Source: Saccharomycopsis fibuligera x Saccharomycopsis cf. fibuligera
Taxonomy: Eukaryota; Ascomycota; Saccharomycetes; Ascoideales; Saccharomycopsidaceae
NCBI GenBank assembly: GCA_001936135.1
Contig: CP012809.1
Coordinates: 917,501 to 981,500 of the forward strand
Reading direction: 5' to 3'
Length of the DNA stretch: 64,000 nt
The notes beneath the pieces were generated by a model. The model ran no database searches, had not been told where the DNA came from, and saw only the letters and a list, made by a program, of their open reading frames with translations. This document shows, in pieces, positions 12,558 through 24,709 of the stretch (its first letter is position 1; every line of letters begins with the position of its first letter). The translations under genes were made by a program, and so were the position numbers.

Positions 12558-13008
12558 CTCAATATATAGAAATTAAAAGGAACATGACGCCGACCTTTAT
12601 ACAAAATTTGTGACATCAAACTCGGGGTGGCTCTTATGCAGACGGTTGTGAACACAGACTGATTATGGATGCGAACGCAATGAAGGAAAATGTCCGCAAC
12701 AAAAGCTGAAAGAGAAGGGGTTGTAGTGTCTGAATTAAGACGTGAAAAAGTTTCCGGATTGTTAGTTATTTTCTAGGATCGACTAGGAAGAGAGACAATG
12801 CTCAAGCTGAAATAAAGAAAATAAGTATATTGTAAGAAAAGAAAGACAAGTTCGGTTACTATTTTCTACATAGAATACAGAACAGTTATAATGACGAGCA
12901 TACCTTCTTGTAGGTGTTAGTGAAAGCTATTTTTATGTTGGAGCTATCTTGGACTGATTTGTTACACTTCCTCACTCTTAGAGGCTAACCCTGTTATTTT
13001 GATATAGT
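12558..13008. other. Leader-like and unassigned sequence
   Basis: AACATGACGCCGACCTTT at 12581-12598 lies 24 bp before the gag ATG at 12557 and recurs inverted at 15926-15943 next to another LTR-G piece, so it is probably gypsy leader. 12770-12880 resembles the reverse complement of 37595-37705, an unnamed short repeat. No gene is seen. Confidence 0.45.
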
Positions 13009-14617
13009 TCATTTGTTCAGATAGAGCATTTCGTAAATTAGTTCGCACTTTACTTCTGAAGAAATTAAACGATATAGGCGTGGCATAGGCGTGGCATGCT
13101 CTGGTTTGCAATCTTGCCAAAATACATCCAAGTAGTCTTTTACAATACCAGCTATTGCAGTAATTTCATCAGCCCGAGCAGCAGCTTCGATTTTGTTTCT
13201 AACAGGTTCTTCCAGATGTAGAACATTGAGTTGTTTGTATAATTTTAACCATCTAACATTAATAACTCTAGGCTGTTTGGTTATAGACGGCAAATCAAAT
13301 CTAACAGCACTGTCCCCCACTTTTTAGCAACTTTATATGGTCCAAGATAAACTGGATGAATTTTCTTATACGGACTACCAGAACCAAAATGAGCATCTGT
13401 GCGGAGAAGGACCCAATTTCCAATACTAAAAAGGATCTCGTGACGGTTTTCATCTGTGGTTACCTGAAATCGATGTTGCTGTTGTAATAAATACTGTCTT
13501 ATTTAATGGAATACAGCCTTAGCCACTTTTAACTATTCGTCTGTAGGTGTGAAGCTGCTCTCAAAAAACCATAAATGACAATACACTCTAAACAATAGAC
13601 CAGAAACCGTGAATAAGGGGCAAGCATTAGCTTTATGAATCGTGAAAATAAAGCAGGTGCATTCTTTCAGACCAAAAGGCATAACACGCCATGGATACTG
13701 TCCGGGTGTGGTAGAAAATGCGATTGTATCCTCGTCTCCCGGGTGCATCCTTAATTGATGGTATCCTTGTGCTAAATCAATTTTTGAATAAAAACTTTTT
13801 TCTGTGACCTCGGCTAATGTATCATCAATGTGAGGTAGCGGGACTGTGGTTTTGAAAATTCTGTTGCTAATGAGGCGACAGTTAATAGACGCATGGCAAT
13901 TATTATCTTGTTTTTTAGACATCATTATTGAAAAGAACCAAGCGCTATCTGACTCTTTGAGCATACCCAGCTTTAGAACTTCAGCAATTTGATTCTCTGC
14001 TTCTTGTCCTTGTACTGGAGCTGCGCTATATGGTGATCAGGCAATGATTTGACTATCGGTGAGTTTGATTCTGTGGTGGAGGCGTTCTCGTAACGGTGAA
14101 AGTGTCCAATTTGGCCGTCAATATCACCAACTGCTTGAACCATGCGTTTCAATGCATGGTATTTTGACTTGCCAAGTTCATTTGTTAGAGGGGGATTTTG
14201 GAATTCTAGTATATCGAGATCCGGTTTTACCCAAAAAGGTCCATTTTCTCGTGGTTTTCAACCTCTTTGCGCAACTCTTGAATCAGAATAGGACTGATTT
14301 GTACTGCATTAAAGCTTGATTCTTCTTGAGGGTGCACATTATTACCCACACCCAAGATACACCATGCGCTAGTTTGTACAAACAATCTCGTGTGTTACTT
14401 GGTAAACGGAACGCCAAGGATTATGGGCCGAGGTACCTTTTGTTTGTCCTCAAGATTCCACATCCAAAGAGCAACGTTCTGTGAATCGCTGTTGTTCTTT
14501 ATTGACAAATACAGACACACTAGCCTTTTCAGGAGTTAAAGCAGGCCAAATGTTAATTTGTAATACTTCCTTGCTGACAAAATTAGAACTAGCACCAGTA
14601 TCGGATAAGGAGTCCAC
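13009..14617 (-). pseudogene. Gypsy pol remnant with protease, RT and IN C-terminus
   Basis: Three parts read leftwards. 14641-14450 has a retroviral-type protease site, SDTGASSNFVSKE. 13964-13533 is the RT N-half with MMSKKQDNN--ASINCRL, FYSKIDLAQGYHQL and VMPFGLKE, all classic gypsy blocks including the first catalytic Asp. 13400-13009 is the integrase C-terminal GPY/F module (HPVYLGPYKVAKK, then PRVINVRWLKLYKQ), frameshifted near 13320. The RT C-half, RNase H and integrase core are missing between 13533 and about 13500, a deletion of roughly 2 kb. It is a different, better preserved gypsy lineage from the remnant at 4626-6297. At its right end the protease frame runs straight into an LTR-G terminus at 14618. 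Confidence 0.8.
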
Positions 14618-14800
14618 TGTTGAAAGACAAGTATCATTCAACTCAATTACTGTATCATCATTACTTTAGTATTCTTACTGTATTATGATTATTTGATTAT
14701 CGTTAGTTTTTTATTCTTACTCCACTACTATTAGTCCACTATTTTCACTTTACTATACATACTTACTTATCACTTTATCACTAATGTACTTTAAACGTGC
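14618..14800 (+). repeat. LTR-G fragment, plus orientation
   Basis: Starts exactly with TGTTGAAAGACAAGTATCAT and follows the first about 170 bp of LTR-G. It is joined flush to protease-coding sequence of the opposite strand at 14617. Confidence 0.7.
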
Positions 14801-15304
14801 GACCATGTTCACGCGCCTCAGTGGGGCCCTAAGTCCCAGAGCTATTGCTTGAACTTTGAGACCCTCTGGTGGCTTTTGATATTTTCTTAAAACTCTTATT
14901 GGTCCTAGCCGTATCAGATGAAGTTGTGTATCAGAATAGTTTTGTAAGAATAATTATTGAAACCAGGTAATGCCGTCCGACTCCCAAGTAAGATGCTGAG
15001 GTAGAGTATTGTATTCTGTATTATAATCATAACAAGATAGAGCTTGCTAGGTCCTGAGTGTCATCATTATTATCGTTAGCTGTTATCTGTAGCCTCTGAA
15101 AATTTTTTAATATCTTTATATCCCTATTGTTATAAGAATTATTATTATAAGAATTATTATTATTGTGATCTTTCAGTTATCTTTATATAACTGTATCCTT
15201 CCTCAAAGAATGACCCGCTTTTGAGTATACTCACAGATAATGGTATCGTACTCCTTCAAAAGGTAATGAAAAGAAAGAATTATTACCACTCAAATCCTGA
15301 CTAA
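14801..15304. other. Unassigned AT-rich sequence
   Basis: No coding sequence is supported. 15040-15100 resembles 3905-3985 and, inverted, 23400-23460, so it is probably a fragment of another LTR or short repeat. 15130-15170 holds a short duplicated ATAAGAATTATTATT motif. Confidence 0.4.
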
Positions 15305-15757
15305 CAACTCATCACGAACAAAACTTCAAATCCACGAACAGGTACACTCATCACAAAAAAGATAGAAATACTCAAAAGAGATATAATTGATGTCTTAGGT
15401 CCGGTATCTAAAGCCGAGTACAAAGCGGCTATCATCATGAAAGTAACACCGAAAGTGCACTACTGATTCACAGATATATATAATACCACCGGTGAGAAAC
15501 AAAGAGCACAAGAGTGTCTTCAAAACGCCATCAGCAGTGCACTACAATATTATCGAAGAGCTTTTAAGAAACAGTATTCAAATGCGCCTCTCTATAGTAT
15601 TTACGCAAGTGACTTTAAGAATGTCGTGGATATGGAAGAAACGGGTGCCGATGCCCAAAATGCTCCGGACACTCAAGACACCAGTAAAACAGCAAATGCA
15701 TTCAAAGTACTCATCCAAAATAACAGATTCACAAATGTTTACCGCCAAGACTGTTGA
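15305..15757 (+). pseudogene. Unrecognised coding remnant ending in an LTR
   Basis: One plus-strand frame runs from 15305 to 15757 with only one internal stop, TGA at 15464-15466. The translation is protein-like and hydrophilic (for example SALQYYRRAFKKQYSNAP and YASDFKNVVDMEETGADAQ), and the final codon plus stop (TGT TGA) are the first bases of an LTR-G copy at 15752. It is most likely a gag-type piece of a retrotransposon, but no family motif was recognised. Confidence 0.45.
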
Positions 15758-15950
15758 AGTACAGGTACTCTTCAACTGAGTTACTGTTTTATTAGCACTT
15801 TACTGTTCTTACTTTACTGTGATTATTTAATGTGGCGAATAATTTTCTTCACTGTGTTCCCATTCCTGATCAGTCTGTGTTGATAACCAACAGAAAAATC
15901 CTTCAAGTTATCAACAACCCTTTAGAAAGGTCGGCGTCATGTTAGTTTTG
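15752..15950 (+). repeat. LTR-G 5' piece plus leader-like sequence
   Basis: TGTTGAAGTACAGGTACTC at 15752 starts an LTR-G copy that is recognisable for about 85 bp and then decays. 15926-15943 is the 18-bp leader motif shared, inverted, with 12581-12598. The LINE poly(A) end at 16012 follows soon after, so a plus-strand gypsy may have been split by the LINE insertion. Confidence 0.5.
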
Positions 15951-16011
15951 GCTTGGGTATATAGGGAAGGGAGGAGGAAATGACAAGCAGAAGTACCCAT
16001 GGACAACGATA

Positions 16012-18935
16012 TTTTTTTTTATAACACACAATATCGATTTATTATTTCTATATAAACGATAGAAAATATAATCTTGTAAACTTAGTTATACAGTATATAC
16101 AGTATGAGTAAGTTGCTATTATATGGGGTAACCTTATACAAGTGACAACCCCGTTAGTATCAGTTGAACTTCAGTGGATCTGTTTGATCTGAAATAACTG
16201 GAGGAGAGATTATAGTCTGAAATCGCTGATATTTTTTCCTTTCTTTTTCTTCTTGAGGGTCATTGCTTTGCTGTTAACTGTTGAGAGGAAATGGGTTTGA
16301 CTTCGATACCATTTTCCACTCACTAAGATAACACTGATGTGTTACCTAATTTATTATCGTGGTAATGTAGTAAACACGATTAGATAGTGGAATGGTTTTC
16401 CAATCAAAGTTCTTATCATTCCGTTGGCGGGAGTATATCTTTTGAGGCTTCGAGTGGTTGTCGACCTGAATTAATTCTTGTGTATCACTGGAGGGAAGGA
16501 TGAGGCTGTCTCAGCTCAATTCCTATTTTGTTTGCAGGTTTTTCCACAATGCTTGTGCTACTGGGCATTTAACCAAGCAGTGTTCTGTTTTATTGCTGAT
16601 GGCATCCCCATATGACTGTTGTTTGTGCCTTTTACGTAATACATTCTCAGAGCACCACTTACATTCCTCGCCTTGGAATTTAGACTTCTCGACTCCGAGG
16701 CGGAATGTGTGTATATTCTCGAAGCAGCCAGGGTGTTTGAACGTTTGTTTGCTTAGCAGTTGCCAGAATTTCAGACACTTTTTATTAGTGACTTGTTTGA
16801 GAGGTGCCAACTGGTTTGAAAATAGTAGTTTATCTTTCTCCTCGCGCACTTGTGCACTACCGGTCCGGGACTTGGAGTCGAAGGCCTCTTTTGGAATGAA
16901 CTTCGATTCTCAAAACGGTACTCGGCGCTCCGCTGCCTCTACTATATCCGATGTGCGCGGAAGCCCAAAGATACCAGAATTGAGCTTTAATATATCCCGG
17001 GTTACGTAGGGGCATGTAACGTACCCTAAAAAATTTAGCCAGGAGAATTTGCAGCCTTGCTGTAAATTGCTTCAAATATGTGTCGCTTTTATCTAAAGAC
17101 AAGTTTTGTGCAATTTGTGCTTTTGTATAGGTGAGCTGCGCTTTGCGGTGTATCATACCATACCCCCTCTATGTCCTTGTGTCTTAAGTGTCTCGAGGGA
17201 AACATTCGTGGCGTTTAGGCGTTGTTTGAAAGTCATCTCGATTGCATTTATTTGTTTATCAGTGATATGTTGACCAAATTTCTTGTAGTACAATTTTGTA
17301 GAGAAAAAATATTATAGACCATAACTTAACTTGACGGCGGCAGATGTTTGATGTTGGAAATATTAATCTTTGCGTACATTGTTTGTATCAAGTTTTTTGG
17401 CTATCCCTGGTTCGGAATTTTAATGCCGAGATATGTCAGTTCATACTCTTTCTTTACGTGCTCAATCAAATTGTCAAAAAGCTGCATTTCAGTTTTTGCT
17501 ATATCCGTGGCGTATGGGGAAATGACTACTTTTGATTTATCATAGTTCAAACTCCCTCTCGTTATCGAGCAGAATTCTTGGATCGTTTGGATTGCTGACT
17601 CCATGTCTTGGTTACCATCTGCAAAAATGGTAATATCGTCGGCGAAGGCTAAGTTTGTGACTTGTATTGGGCAAAGATATTTTGTATGAATAGTGAAGCC
17701 TTGTAGTTTTCTCTCAACATTCCGTAGAAGGGATTCAACTGCCAATATGAAAAGCGATGGGCTGAGTGGGTTTCCTTGTAAGGTACCTCGGTTCAAGGGA
17801 AAGAGCGGGCCTGTCTTATTGCTCAGGTGAATGCATCCGATTGTACTTTGTGGTATCAGCATTACTGTGGATGTGAAACCTTCGGTACCAAAGTTGAGAT
17901 GTTACAATAAGCATTCAAGGTATGAGTGGGACACATTATCGAAAGCCTTCTGAAAATCCAAAAGAAGTATGCGTAAGTTTTCGTGTTTGGCGAAGTAGTG
18001 CTTTTGATTTGGTGGTGTCTTCATGCTTGCGAGAATGTCATTGAACATTTTTATGCTAGTGTAAAATCGGCTATTGGTCTATAATTTTTAATGTCAGTCT
18101 TCTCTTTCCGCGGCTTTGGAGTGATATGAGAAACTGTTTTGTGAATGTAAGGAAGTGAGCCTGTTCTAAAAATAGTGTTGAATTCAGCAAGCAGGAGGCC
18201 TTTCGACTGTGAATATAGTTTGGAATAAAACCTGTACGGAAAGCTACCAATTCCTGGCACCAAATTCTTATTCCACTCCTTGATGGCAATCAGGAGTTTT
18301 TCTTCAGTTATGTTCTTATTCAAATTTATCTTTTCTATATCTGATATGTGAATATTAGGAATGCTGTCTTGCAAATATTTATCAATGACTTGAATATCTT
18401 TCGTGCCTTTGGAACCATCATAGAAAGATGCATAGAATTCTGAGGCATGGTCTATGATCTCATGCGTTTTTGTTCGCCAGTTGTCGTCTTGATCAATAGG
18501 TGACTCTATCTCTTGAATCTCTAGCAAGGGCTTAAAGACTTTGTTTAGGTGATCGTAGTAGTTGGCGGTTTGAAAGTTTTTTTTCTCAGATTTCGGTACG
18601 CATTTTTCAAGATCCTTTATCAGCTCAGAATGATTTTGAATAAAAACGATTATCTCAGTTGTTGATGTGAGCGAGGCTAAGATATGAAGTTCTGATATAC
18701 TGTTTAACATTTTTTCGGTAAGTCTTAACGGAGGTCGGAGCTCAGTCAGGGGATAGGTAAGTTTTAAAACAAACGATTCATGGGAAGATCCCTTCGAATG
18801 GTTCTTCCGTAGCATCCAGAGACGAATTTGTTTGCTTCTGATCATTTCATTGCTGACATAAAATCTATCTAGCCTTCTATTATTTTCGCCATGTCCGTTG
18901 GTAGCTCTGTTATTGAGCGATGGAGGCTATATTTT
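16012..18935 (-). pseudogene. L1/Zorro-like LINE, ORF2 with endonuclease end, RT and zinc motif
   Basis: A non-LTR retrotransposon on the minus strand. At 18920-18800 is the C-terminal end of an APE-type endonuclease (RRLDRFYVS, then SSHESFVLKL). 18845-18051 and 17862-17401 carry the reverse transcriptase: KNYRPIADF, LLLDFQKAFDNVSHS (near 17960), GTLQGNPLSPSLF and LAFADDITIFADG, so the catalytic box is FADD. 16849-16523 holds the C-terminal zinc motif, ECKWCSE with a downstream EHCLVKCPVAQALW, typical of L1-clade ORF2. The 3' end is a short A tract (T-run on the plus strand at 16012-16020). The frame is broken near 18050, 17880, 17350 and 16857, and the 5' end is cut by an LTR near 18940. Fungal L1-clade elements such as Zorro in Candida are the nearest known group; that assignment is by motif only. 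Confidence 0.85.
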
Positions 18936-18954
18936 AGAATTCGTGAAGAAAAGA

Positions 18955-19423
18955 AGTACTGCATTATAATAAAGTGAATAGGTGTCCGTCAGGAATTAGA
19001 AAAACAAACGGAATAGAAAAGCGAAAGCAAAGAACAAACATATTCAACTATATGATGATCGGGAGCATGTTTCTGCTTTCCTTCGTTGGTCCTTGTTTTG
19101 CCTTCATGTCAGTGATGCAAATACAGGCACTGTCACGCCGTTATGACTTTCAAAGCATGATATTGGTATGTGTCATATACCAGACCATTGATATAGACTC
19201 ATTTTAATCATGTAACACAGAGATTGAACTGAAACTTTATAGTAAAACAACGGTAAGATACAACTAAAGAATTAGTAATAAAGTGATAAGTAAGTGTAGT
19301 GCGTTAACAGTAGTGGAGTGAGAGCCATAAAGTAAGGATAAATAAATAATCTTAACAAAGTAAGAATAGTATAGTAGCGGTAAAACAGTAATTAATTCGG
19401 GTGATACTTGTAATTCAGCAACA
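18955..19423 (-). repeat. LTR-G copy, minus orientation
   Basis: Carries the same central blocks as 10780-11252 (CATGTTTCTGCTTTCCTTCG and TGACTTTCAAAGCATGATAT regions). In minus orientation it starts at 19423 with TGTTGCTGAATTACAAGTATC. It is flush with gypsy RT-coding sequence at 19424. The left end is approximate. Confidence 0.75.
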
Positions 19424-21510
19424 TATTATTCATTTACATTAGCGAACCACAAAAGATAATTCCCTCAATATTGCATTGAACTTTATCATATAAATGTGTT
19501 TAAAGCACCCGACAACCCGAAGGGCACACCAGTATGTTGTGAAACGCTCACATGAGTAATGAAAGCTGTTGATGGCTTTGCTTTACTGTCCATTTTAACC
19601 TAATGATGTCCAGATGATAAGTCCAGTTTGCCGAATATCTTGGCGTCTCTAAAGGCTGTTAACAGCTCATCATCGCTTATACTCATCGATACTAGAGTAA
19701 TCAAATTAGCGTTGCTAGTTTGATATTTGAGGACAAATCTGTGGGAAGCATTTTTTTTTGACAACTGTGAACCCCCGTGATACCGTTTGACAGTCTGAGT
19801 ATTCAATCATTCCGGACTATCAGAGCTGTGCTATAATTTCAGTAGTTACTCGTTTTTGCACTGCAGACAATTTATATGGCTTCATATGATTTCTGGTTGG
19901 AGCTCCTGGAATTAACTCAATCTTATGCTTTAATGGTAATACCCACTCTCTGAGAACTTGTTTTGTGATGAGATCTGGATCTCGACATAGAGTTTTGAAT
20001 TTAGACTTAATGCTCGAGATATGATCATTGGTTTTGTCCTCGTATTTCAAGCTAATCAATACAGGCTCAGTGAAATTGAATATTCTCTTGCAGATATTAT
20101 CACTGACAATAATCGTTACAGGCAAATTTGGTTCAACATAAAATGAGACAGATTTCTTCAATTTATGACTAAAGATTTTGCACGTTTTGGAAAAATCCGT
20201 TACATCCTAATTTCCTTGCTTTAAACCTGTTTCTCTTACGTTTCTCACTTGTATCGTTCTCGGAACTTCTTTTAGCAAGTTTACAGAGCAGCTGTATCCA
20301 TATATCTTCAACTATTTTCAGTTTTAACAAGTTTGATATCCGTCCGTAAATTTCTGTTGTTGAATGTACTCTTTACTGCAGATAGTTTAGTGTCTTTGCG
20401 GTCGTGCATTTTTTGTTCGTATGGTTTTGTTTGCGAGCTAGACTTTTGTCTCTTTTGTGATTCTTCTTTTATCGCCATAACTTGGAATTTCCGATATGGC
20501 ACATATGTGTTACAGGTGTCCTTTATCAAAACTATTGTCTCATTAGGATTAATACCTAATCTGCCATGGCCGTCTCAAGATGTTTGCTGCATCGCTGTTG
20601 CTAAGTGAGGTTTAAATTCAAGTATAGCTTTGTTATATTCTCTGTAAGAACTTTAAGGAACATGTCTGAATAAATGTTCCTGGTATACTTCCTGAACCGC
20701 TTTTGAAAGCGTGTAAACAATATCGGTCACCTTTATTTCAAATAATTCAAATCCCTTTTGTTTATCTTGACGACGTGACCGTTCAGTGACCTCTATCAAG
20801 ATTATGAGTGTAGCTTCTTTATCTGTTTGAGCTTTCCTGCCATATCCCTGCATTTTGAAAGGAAATCCGTTGCCTAATTTGCGAAACAATTTCTGGCCTT
20901 TTTCAACAACAAAGTGTCTATGGTGTTAAGTAAAGCCCATCCTAAGTATTTGTTTTCAGCTATATCTGATGTAGATAGAATATCCAATTCCTTCTGTGAG
21001 TAAAAATGTACATTTCGAGACAATCAGCACTTTTAAACTTGCCTCGACTGTGGCATGAGTTTTTGAGCATGTATCTCCAAACGGCTTCAAATAATTCAAA
21101 ATTTTCGTTTTTCTTTGGTTCTTTGTCAGCAGCTCTGCTGTTGTGGTGCGCAAAGTCTGATTACTTTTCGTGGCTCTGAACCGATTTTACGGGTGACCTC
21201 AGAACTCTTTAGTCTTCTATCATGGTTTCGCATTTGTTGTTCAGATCCCTCAAGTAATCCTAAAATGAATTCGCATTCTTTCTCGTGTTTTAAATGCTCA
21301 ACTAACTGCTTTTCTGTTGGCTGTTGTTGTTTCTCTTTTTTTGTCCATTCTTTCAGTTTGTACTACTAGTTTTGCTTTCGAATCGTAAAATCACGAACTA
21401 ATGATATTGTATTTGAGAGGGTGAGTATCTTTTAACTACTTTTGGACTCGTATTGGTATGGTTGTTGTCGTTATCCATGGGTATTGCGGCTTGTCAATTA
21501 TTCCGCCCAT
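19424..21510 (-). pseudogene. Gypsy element remnant with gag and RT N-half
   Basis: The minus strand starts with a gag-like frame at 21510 (MGGIIDKPQYPWIT), which resembles the gag start at 12557. Broken gag-like frames follow at 21153-20956, 20889-20653 and a Lys/Arg-rich piece at 20529-20308. At 20161-19820 is the RT N-terminus, with LPLKHKIELIPGAPT and YKLSAVQKRVTTEIIAQL, matching the HxIEL-PG and Y-LS--E blocks of gypsy RT. At 19806-19480 follow FGKLDLSSGHHQ and FGLSGALNTF. RT palm, RNase H and integrase are missing: the RT runs straight into the LTR-G terminus at 19423. It is dead. Confidence 0.72.
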
Positions 21511-21676
21511 CGCTATATGACATTATGAAGTTATCTAACTTAACATTTCTCATACAGTTCATTAGTTATACTTCCAATTTTGGCTGAGCTGCTTTTTGCG
21601 GCTGAGAACATTGGGACGCATGCATAAACACCAGGGTGAACATTATCAAAGATGTAATGGAAACGTTTTCAACAGA

Positions 21677-21896
21677 TGAGCATTATGGGTGAGGAATGAA
21701 AATACTATATACAGTTTGAGTGAACAGATATTTTCATTTGCTAATATAGTTTTTAATAAAAGCAAGGAACGTAAGTTGAATTTCATTGATCCACTAAGTT
21801 TCATTACGTTACTAACATTCCAGTAAGTGGCTACCCTTCACTACTAGGGATGAGATTAATCTAACCAGCACTACTCAGAGAAGACAACCTCAGGCA
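21677..21896 (+). repeat. Interspersed repeat R1, copy 2 (LTR-like)
   Basis: Same orientation and about the same length as 6318-6535. Starts TGAGCATTATGGGTGAGGAA and ends CCTCAGGCA. It lies about 170 bp beyond the gypsy gag start at 21510, a place where a 5' LTR could sit, but it does not match LTR-G. Confidence 0.6.
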
Positions 21897-23477
21897 TGAG
21901 TAGTAGATATAGATGCTCTACTGCGACATCATTGCGAAGCTAAAAGTAGGAAAAGTAGAGTAAGAATAGTATAGTAAACTTCGCCGAGTTATACTTATAT
22001 TTTACCAGAGGAAAGTGGAAAATAATTATCCTGAAGTGAATAAGCAATATTTAAGGACCTCAACACCTGCACGGAAGCGTTAGTATATCGATAAATTCAG
22101 GAAATTAACTAACAGAATGTCGCCACTTGAGTGTAATCACAATTAAGGAACTATTAGCATTTTAATTCGTGGACTTATGTAATTGAGGTTTTGCTCACCT
22201 GTGCATATTGACTATAGTACTAGATTTATCGCCGGATGTGCTCAATATTTTCATGGTGAAATCATTGGAATTGTTGAACAAATTATTCCTAGCTGGCAAA
22301 ACCAAACCAGTATAACCTCGCTATGAAGAGCCACTTCCAGAATATGGCAATTCAAATCATGCCCATGGTTCGCACGCTGCGAAACTTAAGAATCGTGAAT
22401 CCATTGGTCCCTACTTATCAAGTCAGCATACTAAGAGCATCATTGCGACACCGCAGTTGCAACGCCCAAATCTTGTATAGCTGAAAGAAACCTTTTAGCA
22501 CTATATTTTGCAGCAATGGATATAGTCTAGTTAAAACCTATTATAAGCTTCAGCGGCTACAATCTTGATGAATGCTAGTACTGCAAAAAACTCATACAGT
22601 CTGAAAGGCTAAGCAAAGCGAATAACTTCAAAATAATACTTCACAAATTGAGAATACAATTCATAGACGGCCAGTTTAAATAAGGCACATTACATGCCGG
22701 GCGAAATATGCTCCCCGTACCGCAATCCGATCTAATAACTAATTGTTATCCCAGAAAGTGTCTGTTACGAGAATTTAGGGAAAAACAAAATCTGGAGTCT
22801 TCAGACTAACAAACATACACATTTTAGTACTACTATCGTAACAAGGTAAAAGACATTTGAGGTTGTGTAAGGCCCTACCCAAAACTCACAAATGAATTGT
22901 ACAAAAAATAAACTATGGGAAAATCATGATTTCTCAAGGCTTTTAGTGTCTAATTAAGGTCATAAGTGTCTAGGTCAGGCCCCGAGTGCCGGATTTCGAC
23001 CAAAGTTCTAAATACTTTCTGTGATCTTCGATAACAATAGTGTAGCTATAACTGATAGCCTCATTACCAAACTGGTAGTTACAAGACTAGTAGTTGGCCA
23101 TCACCATCATACTTTTTTTGAAAAGGCCGTCATGCGCGGAATAGCCGTATACCAATACTATGGTACAAATATCATGACGGTGATTTGTTGCGTCTACGCA
23201 CATGATTAACATCAAAGAAGACCATACTTATAAATGGGAATGCAGAAGCCAGTACAAGTGCGAGTGAAGGAAAACTGGAGGAGAGATACAGCTATATAAA
23301 AAGAACTAAGAGATCACAACAATGATAATTATCATAAGAAGTAGAATACAAGGATAACAAACAATATCCAATAGTATATTGACAAATAGACTAATAACAA
23401 GAAGCGACAATAATAATAATACTCAGGATCTAACAGGCCCTACATTATTGGTATTGTGATACAGAATACAAAATCTC
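21897..23477. other. Unassigned decayed sequence
   Basis: No gene is supported. A plus-strand frame around 22315-22470 looks mildly protein-like but has stops and no known motif. 23090-23290 may be a heavily decayed LTR (it shares CCGTATACCAATACTATGGT-like sequence with LTR-G near 4300). The rest is AT-rich without structure I can name. Confidence 0.4.
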
Positions 23478-24203
23478 CTGCCAATCAATGTTGAAACAAC
23501 CTGGCTGTTTGGAGTACATTCACACGCTCCATCTCTGATTTGAGGAGCTCAAATTCCAACATGAGAAACGTAGCTGGTGCTTAGAAGACTTATCACGTAA
23601 GAAGCACAAATAGCAGTCAGATGAAGATGCTATTAACAAACAAATGGAGCACTTTTTGGTTGAATGTCCAGTAGCACAAGCATTGTCGTAAAGTTACATA
23701 TAAATAAGGAATTGAGCTGGGACATCCTCATCCTTCCATCCAGTGATACACGAGAATTAATCCAGGTCGACAACTACTTGATATTTCAAAAGAGATATTT
23801 CCGCCTACGGAGAGATAAGGACTTTGATTGGAAAACCATTCCAATCTGTAGTCTTGTTTACTACATCACCACGGTTCTCAATCAGATAATACATTAATGT
23901 TATCTTACTGAGTGGAAGATGGTATTGAAGTGTAACCCTTTCCTTTTATCTCTCGGCAAGAAATTAATGACTCTAGAAAAAAAGACTCGAAAGCCCTAGA
24001 CTAACTTTCTTTATATATTTATTTGAAATTCAAGAAATTTATTAAAGCCTAAGTAATACTAACGAGGTTCTCAATTATATAAGTTGCCCCTACATAGCGA
24101 CAACTAAGCTATACTGTATATGTTATATAGGTAAATTTGAGAGATTATATTTTGCATCATCTTTAAAAAGTTTCAGCTTAATGTTGGGTGTGAAAAAAAA
24201 AAA
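23478..24203 (+). pseudogene. 5'-truncated LINE copy, plus orientation
   Basis: The plus strand matches the 3' part of the LINE seen at 37713-38667, beginning in the zinc-motif region (CCTGGCTG at 23500) and running through the C-terminal frame (MEHFLVECPVAQAL, then 23664-23897 with DFDWKTIPICSLVYYITTV) into a 3' UTR and an A tract at 24193-24203. Frameshifts and stops break the coding part. Its UTR has drifted well away from those of the other two copies, so it is the oldest or a sister subfamily. Confidence 0.75.
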
Positions 24204-24709
24204 CGTACTTGGCGGTTCGACGGCGGGACCTAGGTTCTTTGAATAGTGTTACAAACTGTTCCAGTACACAACTCGATTTGGTATGCTTAAAAACTGCAAG
24301 AGTTTCAATAGAGCATCGAAAGGATACAGAAGTTCATGGACGGTGACCAGTAACTCTGCGACTTAGGGCCCCTCTAAGGCAGATGAACGGGACAGCGCGT
24401 CTCATTTTGGTTGCATGGTCAGAAAGACAATACAGCATTACTCTGGTATACGATGCATATCACTACAATGGTCTGACAGACGTAACGCTACTATAGTGCA
24501 TATACCTGAACGGCTGGCATAATGGCCATCCAGCTAGAGAGTATGATAATCAGAGTCATAAAAACTGCTGGTTAAGAATAACAACCAATCTCAGCAAGCC
24601 AGTAAGATCTGCAAGTGCCCTCTTTTCTTTCAACTTTCAATACAGACCACATTACCTAATTTGTCACAATATAAACTCCCCTATCTAAACTCTTATCAGT
24701 ATATAACTT
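24204..24709 (+). repeat. Decayed sequence with an LTR-G-like core
   Basis: About 24440-24560 (CTGGTATACGATGCATATCA and GGTCTGACAGACGTAACG) resembles the middle of LTR-G near 4300-4400 in plus orientation. The rest of the stretch has no recognised feature. Confidence 0.4.

Noticed and set aside
16500-17009. Plus-strand open frame of 169 codons
   Set aside because: It is antisense to the LINE zinc-motif region. The same shadow occurs at 38220-38720 opposite the second LINE copy.
22838-22860. GTAACAAGGT, as at the 3' end of 18S rRNA
   Set aside because: The flanking bases do not match rRNA; the short match is chance.
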